A stretch of DNA of 64,000 nucleotides from Mytilus trossulus (lineage: Eukaryota > Mollusca > Bivalvia > Mytilida > Mytilidae): NCBI RefSeq assembly GCF_036588685.1, contig NC_086381.1, forward strand, positions 51,025,431 to 51,089,430, in the 5' to 3' direction. Within the stretch, counting starts at the first letter, position 1. Every line of letters starts with the position of its first letter. Below the pieces are notes generated by a model that saw nothing but the letters and a program-made list of their open reading frames with translations, did no database searches and was not told where the DNA came from. Position numbers and translations under genes: made by a program. Shown one piece after another: positions 46,635-55,910 of this stretch.

Positions 46635-49600
46635 CTCGTCTAAACATCAACCCAACAATGTTAGATCTGTAAATTTGCTTTCGCAAATTTTTGGTTCTTC
46701 CCTCGTCGGGATTCGAACCCATGCTACTGTGATATCGTGACACCAAATCGCCTGCACTGCAGCCGTCCCGCTAGACCACACGACCACCTGGGCTCTCAAA
46801 AAAAAAGAGCTTTCGGTGGGCATGTGTTACCTTTCCACGTCAGTTTTAATCTAGCGGCGTACTACAGTACATGATATATAAGGCATGAAGATGTTATTGT
46901 TACAGATCAGCTAAATTATCTATAGTAGAGGATCCTACAAATTAATGTAAGATACAATCACAGAAAATAATTATATTCATAAGTACGTCTGAGTCAGTGA
47001 CAACCCTACAACAGATGTATCCATCGGATATATATATAGGTACGTGAACAGTTTTTTCTCAGTTAATAAAAATTCTTTAAATGGAAGAGTGTGATATACA
47101 TGTGGGGAAGACATTTCGTAGTTAGTTTTGAACAAAAACTATCAGTCGATTAATTTTATACAATTATATATAAAAAAAAACCTCGGGAGTCAATTGCAGT
47201 TGCAGAGAAGAGAAGAACGGGAAAATAAATAAATAAAAAGGATTTAAAGTTTAACAGATTTAAATTGTAATGTGTATCAAATGTCAGAAAACCTCAGTTC
47301 ACGATAAGGACTCTTTGTCCTGTGATTGTTGTTAGGACTGGCAACACTTGAAATGTGCAGGGTTCGGAAAAATGTGCCAAAACAATCCTATTGGATATGA
47401 TGGTAAAATTTGTTCCAAATCTTAATTAGTTACATGAATCTTTTAAAATTGGTTTATTTTGACACTATTACTTGCTTCTTTAATTCTTATATAGACATCC
47501 AAGCTTTAATTTTAGTAGTATAAGATATTTCAAAATTTCAGTTTCTGTTTTACATTTTACTAAAATCTCATATGGGTATTTTTAAAATTCAGATATATAT
47601 AATTCTTTAAATTCTTTTCATTTACAGGGACTGTACAGTTTCATTTACCATCAGTGTGCATTTAATTTGCAATGTATTATTACCTGATAAATACAATTTG
47701 AATTATATTTTTCATACTCTTCACTCGTTCTACACGAAATCGATAATCGAAATCCACATATCATCGATAATTTCCGTTTATATTTCACGTTTCATTCCCG
47801 ATCCGATAGCATTTTATTATAAAAACGGATGTTGGTACGCGTAGCCTACGATCGACTTTTTGACTATTCGAAAAAACCGACCGTACCCGCATGCGGATAC
47901 GCGCAGACACTGCCATGTTTTAAACTTGATTATAAACCATCAATTTTGCATACCAATATTTTTATGCTCTTTGTCCATTTCAGATAGATTCCCAAACTAT
48001 CATTCACATGTCAGAAGAGGAATTGACAAAGTTTGTGCCGCTGTATGGGGATCGCAAAGCAATAATAGCGTTTAGCAGGGACAGAAAAGACACGTCTTGT
48101 GAAAAGAAAAAGAAGACAAAGACGTCGTTAATGAAAAAACTTCGGGCAAAAGTGAATGCAATAAAGGGAGGGGCCTCTTATAGTAGTGGAGATGAGGATG
48201 AGGATGAAAAAGAGGTACGTAGTTCTTTGAGTAAGAAACTGAAAGGCAACAAGAACGCAGAAAAAAAGAAACGTCTTGTGGATCTAAGCTGTTTCCATAA
48301 TGACGGTGATGCATATCATCAGATACGAGGAAACAAGGGCGGTGGCCCTAAGTCGTTTGACATGGAAAAATTTGATACGATGGGACAAGTATTAGACCTT
48401 GCCAAACAGCTGTATTTTCCAAATGGACACAACGCAGTGAGAGGTAAAATCACGGAATATGAGATAAAATTAACTGACACATATTTTCAAAACATCGACT
48501 TACAGTCTACCGTGGAGTCCTGTTATAATCGTTTAAAGATGAGACAATTGAGGTTCAACTTCTGCACAGAAGGCACTACTAGTACAATTGAGAGTGACGA
48601 GTTGCCACCTTTATCAATTCCAAAGAATAGGAATGCAACTGCTCAGAGTGGAGTTATTGAAGTAATGGAAATTATTGACTTGCCTCCAACCTGTTTAAGC
48701 AAACCTGAAAAATCAAATGACATTTTTGTCACTAATGATTTTTATAATGCAGAACTTCCGGATATCCAAACAAACTTTGATATTGCTGATTTTTCGTTCG
48801 ACGGTGATATTGACGTTACGCACGGTATTGGTGCCACTTATCGTTACACGACGTTCCCTACAAAACGGCGATTTTGACGTTGTCAGTCCACGGAAAGTTT
48901 CGAACGTTGACCACATATTCTACTCATGTGAAATGCCGCTTAAAGTACAGAGATTTTCGAAGTTGTTCTTTACGTGGTTTTATTTTACAAGCCGGTGCAA
49001 ATAAAAAATTTCATTGAATTTGAACAAAAAAAAAATTGTTACATGAACAATTTTTAATTTTTACGAAGAATTATAGATGCAACAATAACACAAAATAACA
49101 ATTTGATGTTTTGTTAAATGATTGAAATATATATATATAAAAAAAGATGTGGTATGATTGCCAAGGAGACAACTCTCTTCAAGATACCAAAATGACACAG
49201 AAATTCTACAATTATAAGTCACTGTATATATATATGACCTTCAAAAGCAAAACCCATACCGCATAGTCTGCTATAAAAGGCCCCGAAATGACAGCGTAAA
49301 ACAATTTTTAAGGAAGACAACATTATAGCAAACTAACTGCCTAATTTTCCTGGCTGAGGAGGATCATTAAGGAGGTCTCACTTTTGTTTGCATTTCCTAT
49401 TTCAATGTATCTTGCTTTTATAAAGTGGGGTGTGGTCATTAGTAAGTTTTCTCTTTGTTATAGCTCCGGGCCTTGTCTTTATGGATCCCGGAGTATCCAA
49501 GTTAAATATTTCGACACCTTATATCCTTGAAACAATGAAGATCTACAATTTGATACATATTAAACGAGAACTTTATTTTATATAGATCAGACCATTTCTT

Positions 49601-51578
49601 GAAATTATGTTTTGCGAAATATGCAAGAAAAATCGTAAACAGTTTAACGTTATTATAACGCAAACGTCAAATTACGGTTACGGGGACATTTCATTGGACA
49701 TCTTAGATCGTTTCGGATTTTCTACCTGCAACTCAAACAAAAGTACATATATCATTTTAAAGGAAATTAAATGTATTTTCCATTTATATCAGTTAACAGG
49801 TGATAAAAAATTGAGATATAGTCGAATTTCGTTTGATAAAAAGCCTCTGAATTATTCTTTGTGTTATTTTGTCCATCGGGACATTTTATTGGACACGGGG
49901 AAAATGACGATGTTTTTAAAATAAGACCGCAGTTACATAACGATGACTTCAGATAGCTTCCTCGGAACATGTATAATTTTTCTGATTATATTAAAATCCA
50001 TTTTCGTATGTTATATATTATGAAATTGAAGACAGAAAGTTTTTTTACGGGTTAAGCAGCAAATTGGGACATTTTTTTCTCTTTTTTATTTAAACTTTTC
50101 TGACGTTCTTCCTACTCTTATATTAAAAAACGTTTATTACATCATTTTACGTTAAATGTATACAATATATTTGTAAAATTTCAAACCATTCTACTTACTA
50201 ATGAATCCGCACTGGGATTTCAAAGACGCACATTAAACAAAATTGTAACAGCGGGACACCCTTAAAATGACGTTATAGGCATCGAAATGAGCTTTTTTTT
50301 CATCAAAAAGTAGACAAAGCACAATTTCATCTATGTTATTGATTTCTTTGGTTTATTTCCTTTCGAATGCTATGCACAACATATATATTTATTGTATAGG
50401 ATAAGAGCTTGAATTTGAATAACCCGCCATCTAACCCATATTTCCAAAGTGACACCAATATCGTGCGCAACGTCATTGCATTTGGTCCTAATGTACGGGC
50501 AAGCAATGTAAGCTTAGACTCGACATTACCATTAGAGAGTGGAAGTGGTGATACTTTGGACAGACCATTAGAATTTGGAAATGCTGGTACAGTGGAGAGA
50601 AAAATTATTCGTATACATAGGGCTTCAGCTTTAATGGATATGATAATTCATTTTAAAGATCCAAACATCATGACTGTAGACATTGATGCCATCATGGTAT
50701 TAGACAATGGTAAGGAAGAAGCCGGAGAAGGAGATGGTGTTTTCAGAGATTGTATAACCCAGTTTTGGGATGAATTCTATGAACAATGCACAGAGGGTCG
50801 TATTTTCAAGGTACCTGTACTTAGGCATGATTTCCAAAAGGAGGAATGGAAAGCTGTTAGTAGAATAATAAGAAAGGGGTTTGAAGTCAGTGGTTACTGG
50901 CCCATTTCAATTATGCCTGCTATATTCGAAGAGTGCATTCATGGAAGCATTGAATCAAGTCTGATTGAATTGTTTTCAGATTACTTACCTGAAATGGAAA
51001 GTCAGATTGTTAAAAAAGCTATTTTCAATTTCAATGATGTGGATCAAGATGACTTCCTTGAATTCCTTGATAGTCATTCTTGTAGAAAATTGGTGAATTC
51101 TGAAAATGTCCTGCCAATTATTGGAGAGTTGGCACATAAAGAGTTGATTCAACAACCACGCTACGTGATCGAATGTTTCCGTTCAGAATTACGACAGTTA
51201 CAAGTCACTCCAGGCAAACTACAACAAATTTATCAAGAAATGAAACCAACATCTAAGGAAATTTTGAAATCCTTGAGTGTACCGGAAAACATGAAAGAAG
51301 CGGAAAGGCTATGTGCAGGCTTTTTAAAAAGATATATCAAAGATCTAGATGGAGAAAAACAAAAGGCTTTCTTGAGGTTCTGCACAGGTTCAGATGTCCT
51401 GCTGGGAATGAAAATAACGATTGAGTTTTTTGAATCTAAAGGGTTCACACGGTCACCAATAGCTCATACATGTGGGCGAGTATTACAAATTCCATCAACT
51501 TATGACACATATCCTTCTTTTAGGTCTGAGTTCAATTATCTGTTGAACAGTAAGGTTTGGGTAATGGACATAGTTTAG
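44898..51578 (+). CDS. SAM-like / HECT-type E3 ubiquitin ligase-like protein (3 exons)
   Basis: Exon 1, 44898-44978, follows a strong acceptor (TTCTTTCAG) and may be preceded by a non-coding exon. Exon 2 starts at 47984. Exon 3 starts at 50400 and ends with TAG at 51576-51578. The exon 1/2 join gives a short SAM-like helical domain (LYDFMRSRNIKDDII, then MSEEELTKFVPLYGDR). A Lys-rich stretch and an acidic SSGDEDEDEKE run follow. Exon 3 has about 335 residues of HECT-like fold, from RIHRASALMDMII through EEAGEGDGVFRD to SPIAHTCGRVLQIP, where the Cys of HTC is at the HECT catalytic position. The exon 2 frame stays open to a TGA at 48875-48877 and its donor is unclear; GTAATG at 48664 would keep phase 0 with exon 3. 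Known relatives are described as G2/M-specific ligase-like and are multicopy. Ligase activity is inference. Confidence 0.7.
45032..45070 (-). repeat. Family A left-end scrap
   Basis: GAGAGTTGTCTCATTGGAAA is the reverse complement of the family A left end; it lies in intron 1 of the SAM-HECT gene. Confidence 0.5.
45410..45830 (+). repeat. Tandem repeat in SAM-HECT intron 1
   Basis: Three to four diverged units. Each has TCATGGTTCATTG-type sequence, then AATGTTAAATT, TTTTGGTCTGTTT, and AATAGGTGGGCTATATTTGG. Starts near 45415, 45577, 45693 and 45804 (last partial), so the spacing is irregular. A 103-codon frame at 45529-45840 rich in aromatic residues is a by-product. Confidence 0.65.
45951..46478. 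mobile_element. 528-bp TIR element nested in the left TIR of the above
   Basis: Flanked by the perfect 9-bp direct repeat TTCGTAGGC at 45942-45950 and 46479-46487. Termini are TAAACTGGACC and its partner GGACCAGTTTA. Removing it with one copy of the duplication restores the host TIR. It contains a perfect 14-bp-arm hairpin at 46006-46039 (AAATCCCGTGGTCA / TGACCACGGGATTT) and a CCTGTTGT/ACAACAGG pair at 45962-45997. Non-coding. Confidence 0.85.
46600..46797 (-). mobile_element. tRNA-derived SINE with AT-repeat tail
   Basis: On the reverse strand the head starts near 46797 (GAGAGCCCAGGTGGTCG). It has an A-box-like TGGTCTAGCGGGA (46778-46766) and a B box GGGTTCGAATCCC (46720-46708). It ends in an (AT)n run at about 46607-46633. 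The A-to-B distance is longer than in a normal tRNA and there is no clover-leaf, so it is a SINE, not a tRNA gene. Confidence 0.7.
47270..47425 (+). pseudogene. Cys/His-rich (PHD-like) zinc finger remnant
   Basis: The frame from ATG 47270 reads MCIKCQKTSV, then a SLSCDCC, a TAG, and DWQHLKCAG before TAA at 47423. The C-x2-C ... C-x-C-C ... W-x-H-x3-C pattern resembles a PHD finger. It lies inside the 2.0 kb TIR element, so it may be a relic of a protein coded by the parent transposon. Too short to classify. Confidence 0.5.
48878..50399 (+). other. Probable intron 2 of the SAM-HECT gene
   Basis: Contains a family A repeat at 49143-49325. Two near-identical phrases, GGGGACATTTCATTGGACA (49681-49699) and CGGGACATTTTATTGGACA, are about 195 bases apart. 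A 105-codon frame lies at 49607-49924 with no domain I recognise. The acceptor TATAG at 50395-50399 precedes exon 3. Confidence 0.5.
49143..49325 (+). repeat. Short interspersed repeat (family A)
   Basis: GATGTGGTATGATTGCCAAG through CATACCGCATAGTCTGCTAT to ACAATTTTTAAGGAAGACAA. The middle CCGTACGGCC block is replaced by a TATATATATGA stretch. Confidence 0.75.
51540..51572 (+). repeat. 33-bp perfect inverted repeat, arm 1 (in HECT stop region)
   Basis: This covers the last ~11 codons before the final Val and stop of the HECT frame (LNSKVWVMDI). It is matched base for base by the reverse complement at 51847-51879. Confidence 0.9.
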
Positions 51579-51846
51579 AGTTCATATAGTGTAATAGTGC
51601 TGGCATTCCAGGATGTTCCGATGAAAATGGACATTAACTCAATGTATGAGTACAGTTCTAAATGATTCAAGTATTCTTTGTTTAATAATTCATGTTTAAA
51701 GGAGGTTGTGTAATGATTTTGTGTAATGATTTTATGTCGTGAGTTCGGCAGAGGGAGTTTTTTTTCAAGTTTTTTTTTTTAAGTGTTCACAGTGTTGAAC
51801 AGAAAAGCATTTCAGATTTATGTGAACAATTTGTTCTGTGTTTGTT

Positions 51847-51879
51847 TATGTCCATTACCCAAACCTTACTGTTCAACAG
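51847..51879 (-). repeat. 33-bp perfect inverted repeat, arm 2
   Basis: Exact reverse complement of 51540-51572, 274 bases downstream. Similarity stops sharply at both ends of the arms. A 61-codon frame over it (51783-51968) is not a known protein. Confidence 0.9.
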
Positions 51880-52527
51880 TTTTGAGAGAAACACAAGCTG
51901 CATTAAAGTTTTGCCATAAAGGCAAGCCACTTGATTTTATTGTATTATTGTCAATATTGTTATGTTAAAATGATTTCAGTCAAATAGCAGTAGGTATTAC
52001 TTTTTATTTACCTTGTCATTAACTATTTTGTTGTTTTATTTCAATTACAAGTTTCAGTGAATCTATTTCATTTAATTGTTAATTCCTCTTGCCATTAACG
52101 ATTTTTTTCTCACTTTCTTCGGTCTTTGTTTCCCATTATTTTGATTCATGCGTAATCCTAAACATTTTTGAAGATCTTTTCTTACGCTTTAAGATTGATT
52201 TGGATCAAACTTGTAAATAATTATCCTCAGTTTATAATAGAAGAAAAGTATAATATACATAGTTATATCACAATATTGTATTGTTATCAGGCAAAAAATA
52301 GATAAATTTTCATCGATAAAATGATTTCCTTCTTATGCCTTTTCAGACCTGATTGGCGACCATTACTGAAATAAAATGTTCATCAGAATACACCATGTAT
52401 CGTAAAAATTGATAGGAGCTATTTAATTCAGGTCTTCGATTGAAATTTTGCTTAGATCAAATGTTTTAAAAGATGTTATTCGATAGTGGACATGACTTTG
52501 ATACTTTATTGAAAAACATAGAATATA
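51880..52527. other. No gene recognised
   Basis: 3' flank of the SAM-HECT gene; AT-rich, nothing identified. Confidence 0.35.
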
Positions 52528-52710
52528 AAAAAGAAGATGGGGTATGATTGCCAATGAGACAACTATCCACAAAAGACCAAAATGACACAAACATTAACAA
52601 CTTCAGGTCACCATACGGCCTTCAACAATGAGCAAAGCCCATACCGCATAGTCAGCTATAAAAGGCCCCGATAAGACCATGTAAAACAATTCAAACGAGA
52701 AAGACTAAAG
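52528..52710 (+). repeat. Short interspersed repeat (family A), near full length
   Basis: Landmarks complete and close to 11688-11875: GATGGGGTATGATTGCCAAT, CCATACGGCCTTCAACAATG and CAATTCAAACGAGAAAGACT. Confidence 0.8.
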
Positions 52711-53338
52711 TTAGTGTTCATTTAGTGTATTTAAGAGCTTCCAAATGAGATAAAAATAAATCTCTCCTTAATTAAGAAGAATTCCTAGCGTAAAGCTTCC
52801 TAGCTTAAAACGTATAGTGATATACCTGTATCAACTTGATGAAGTTGCAAAGTTGTGATGCACAATTAACTGGTTACTATCAGAAGATTGGAAGTTATAC
52901 AAACCCTATCGCTTTTTTATGTTGGTTTAGACAAAGCTTCTTTATGTTGGTTTAGACAGAGATTGTCATTGTTTACATGTATGGTAGAATAAATATATGT
53001 CTCTCGTTTAGGGGTACGAAGGGGGACCTTCTTCTGTCATAGGTTTCCTCCTCCTTCTTTCCAATAATTGACCTTTTACAATTAACACTGGTTAGAGGCA
53101 ACCTAAATTCGACCCATTTCTTCTTTTTATTTTAAGCTTATTTGCGTAGTGCTGTCCTTTGTTTGGTGTCTTGCTTTATTGTTACCAGTTGTGTTTTTGT
53201 CCCCGGTTTACTTTTGACACTTTGGTTTTCGCGTACTTCTTTACAATATCTGTAACAAGAAAATCTTTGGTATCGAGCCTTTCAATTTATCAGACAACAA
53301 AGACGCATTGCTTCATTTTTAGAAACGACATCAACTGG
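52711..53338. other. No gene recognised
   Basis: The frame at 53159-53443 has no domain and runs into the MITE at 53341. Confidence 0.35.
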
Positions 53339-53340
53339 TA

Positions 53341-53506
53341 CAGTGAAACCTGGTTAAACCGAATCCTGTATAACCGAAAACCTGTATTAACCAAACATGC
53401 TCTTAAGCTCTATCGTATCAAATTGTATGCGTTAAGAACCTGACATCAACCAAAACCGAACCACATATTAAGTCCCGAAGAGGTTCTTTTTAAACAGGTT
53501 TCACTG
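53341..53506. mobile_element. 166-bp MITE, pogo/Tigger-like termini
   Basis: Termini CAGTGAAACCTG and CAGGTTTCACTG are perfect inverted repeats. The left flank is TA, as expected for Tc1/mariner-pogo insertion, but the right flank reads TT. AACCGAA and related motifs recur inside. Non-coding. Confidence 0.65.
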
Positions 53507-53565
53507 TTCTAAGAATTATGTATTTACAGCACAACACAGAAAGGGTTAAACAGATTACCCCTTTG

Positions 53566-53640
53566 GAAAGGGCACCTGGCCTAAAAGGTCCAGAGAGCTT
53601 TGCTATCACTTCAGTATGTGTCGTCGTCCGTTGTTACCGT
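53566..53640 (-). repeat. Fragment of family C 3' end
   Basis: CACCTGGCCTAAAAGG and GTCGTCGTCCGT match, in reverse, the terminal hairpin and GACGACGG stretch of family C. Confidence 0.5.
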
Positions 53641-53819
53641 TTCTGAGATATCTGCAAGTTTAATAGGTACTTCTAGTAATGTGGCATTGCTGTGTAATAA
53701 AAGTTGCATTACTTCTAGTTTGAAGACTATGTTGAGGCCCTGCTCCTAGGGCATGATCCAGCGACTTTGAATGAACTACATTTTGCAAGTTACTTTTTCT
53801 GCTAACAGTAAAGGTAAAG

Positions 53820-53996
53820 GTAATATGTTTGGCTAGCTGAACCGTGAAGTCATTATGTTAGATATATCATCCTTCTTTCTGAGTAGTCTAGTCCTACAGA
53901 CGGATAAATTGGTTTTTTGTCGGACTAGTCGTTTAAGTAAACTTAACTTAATGATGACTTAACGGTTCAGCTAGCAATCAAGCTAACCAAATACAA
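53820..53996. mobile_element. Small fold-back element
   Basis: GCTAGCTGAACCGTGAAGTC (53832-53851) pairs with GACTTAACGGTTCAGCTAGC (53956-53975). Inner GTCTAGTCCTACAGAC and GTCGGACTAGTC also pair, as does an outer TTGGCTAGC/GCTAACCAA. There is a short central loop and no coding content. Confidence 0.65.
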
Positions 53997-54694
53997 GTAT
54001 ATAACTTACACACTCGAATGTTTTGCTGTTAGTTAGTTTGATAGAAACTACTAAGATTTGCTATCAAGTTACAACATCACGGTTTGTACATCTCAATTTT
54101 TTTAACAGTTTGAGGCTCGAGATTATAGTCTAGTGACTTTGAATTAATAAGCAATAATCCTGTTCATCAGATTGGTGGTTTTTTTTCGAAACATATATCA
54201 GTGTCAACAATTTATCTTTAACGTCGAGCTAGAGCTGATGACCAAATATACAATAATTCCAGGCAGAAGTTTAACGGAAGGAGAAGGTGAATGTAATATA
54301 GCCACATATTGAGGAAAAAACTACAAAATTACGTTTAATGGTCTGGCAATTAATGATTAATCCTCAAAATCAATCACAACCTTCGGTTTCTTTTTAATAT
54401 GGAACCTTGTATAATATCATAAAAATGCATAGACTAATACAAAAGTTATTGCCCGGATACCAGAAATTCCTTTTTGTTGACCCCTATTACCTAAACTGTT
54501 TGGACCATAACCCCCGAATACAGTCCCATCTGGTTAGTATTGCCGAACTGATGGTACAAATTAATACAAATCCATACACTTATATATACTCAAGTTTGAC
54601 TACATTACATTCGCCTTCTCCGTCCGCTGCCCCGCAAATATTACCGTTACACTTTTCCATGAAACTTCTGTATGAAATTACTATAGGTCATGGG
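53997..54694. other. No gene recognised
   Basis: AT-rich; the frame starting at 54407 has no recognised domain before it enters retroelement sequence near 54695. Confidence 0.35.
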
Positions 54695-55178
54695 GATTTT
54701 CACATTCAACCTTTTATAGTAATATTCTTTACAAAGCACAAAAATGTCGGCATTAACCTTAAAAGCTATCAAAACCTGTAAACAAGACTTTTTCTATTTT
54801 TCTATAGTACAGTTACGATACTGTTGTCGGGTAATTATGGATGGTATATTTTGGCTTTGCTATTCTTTCACTTATAGGGTCTTTGCATTGGAAATAAACA
54901 GTTATGTTCTTAAGCCAGCTTTTGACCTGCTACGGGTTGTGTTCTTCTTAAATATTTTATGATGGTATGATACTAAACAAAAAAAAGGGAAGAATTGAGC
55001 TTGATATTCATTTGGTGAAAACATAATCTTTCAATCATTTTAATTGAGGTCTAGAGCTGGCATGTCAGTAACTGCTAGTAGTCATTTATGTATAATTGTT
55101 ATTTTGTTTTCTGCTCTTTGGCCAGGTTATTGTCTCTTTGTCAGATTCCCCATTTCCATTCTCAGTTTTATCAAGATA
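54695..55178 (+). pseudogene. Retroelement RT C-terminus and tail, decayed
   Basis: Matches the end of the PLE-like element at 60741-61170. The block PFYSNILYKAQKCRH (54707-54751) corresponds to PIFYGNILYKAQRC there. Shared 3' sequence includes GAGCTGGCATGTCAGT and a closing CCATTTCCATTCTCAGTTTT at 55150-55169. Broken by stops. Confidence 0.65.
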
Positions 55179-55910
55179 TAGCCTGGGAATCCAAATGAAT
55201 TCGGACGACTATGACGACATGGTCGTTACATTAAGTCAATTAATGACTTAAATTGTAAATTCATCCCTTATTGGAGTAATTGTCATTAACAGATGCTGTT
55301 TACCGAATGTTGCGGTTTTTTGGGGGCAAAAACTGTGATGATTGTAATCATAAAACGGCATGTCGCATAGTAAGAGTATTACTAGTAATTCTATTCTTTA
55401 ATACTTTGAGCAAATGATGCTCATCAGTACAATGTGCTTTAGGTATCATATATCACAGCATCACTGATGAAAGATATACACACCTAAAATTACGGGTCTT
55501 ATCTTAATAAAAAAAATACTATTCCGGCTTCTTGTAATTTCAATTGACAAATATCACGAAGATGTCTAAACAATACTTAATTCAGGAAATGAGAAAAAAA
55601 ATCGAAAGCTTGTAGTCAATTTCATATTATAATACTGTTGATTTTGGAATTTGGTAAAACTTTAATACATTCTTTTCGGTGTCGGGTACGTCATGTGATG
55701 TGGTATATAATCTTAATCCGTGTCACCAGATGACCCCATTTTTTTTCATGTTCTATGCTATTGCATGGAACGTTGCCTCATTGACGCATGCCAAATAATC
55801 CGATTGTCTGTTCATGCTAAAACATTTTTCAAGTTGTATATGTTTAATGTAGAGAGATTTATTTTAGTAAATTTATAAATAAATATAATATTAATAAAAC
55901 CAATATTGAA
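55179..55910. other. 3' flank of the integrase gene
   Basis: Contains a perfect short inverted repeat TTAAGTCA-ATTAA-TGACTTAA at 55231-55251. Otherwise AT-rich with nothing identified. Confidence 0.4.

Larger units (their letters stand above)
45893..47914. mobile_element. 2.0 kb TIR element with 9-bp target duplication (Mutator-like size)
   Basis: The perfect 9-bp direct repeat ATGTTTTAA lies at 45884-45892 and 47915-47923. Inside are inverted termini (TGCAGTGTCTGTGCGTA on the left, reverse complement of CGCGCAGACACTGCC on the right). These extend about 150 bp once the nested insertion at 45951-46478 is removed; GTAGGCTACGCGTAC and GCTATCGGATCGG match on both arms. A 9-bp target duplication with long TIRs fits Mutator-like elements. 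No transposase remains. It sits in intron 1 of the SAM-HECT gene and ends 60 bases before the exon 2 acceptor. Confidence 0.85.

Noticed and set aside
46700..46797. Functional tRNA gene
   Set aside because: A and B boxes are present but spacing is too long, no acceptor stem or anticodon loop can be drawn, and an AT-repeat tail marks it as a SINE.
49607..49924. 105-codon + frame starting with CEICKKNR, possible zinc finger exon of the HECT gene
   Set aside because: Only one C-x2-C pair, no second metal-binding half, and no good splice sites joining it to neighbouring exons.
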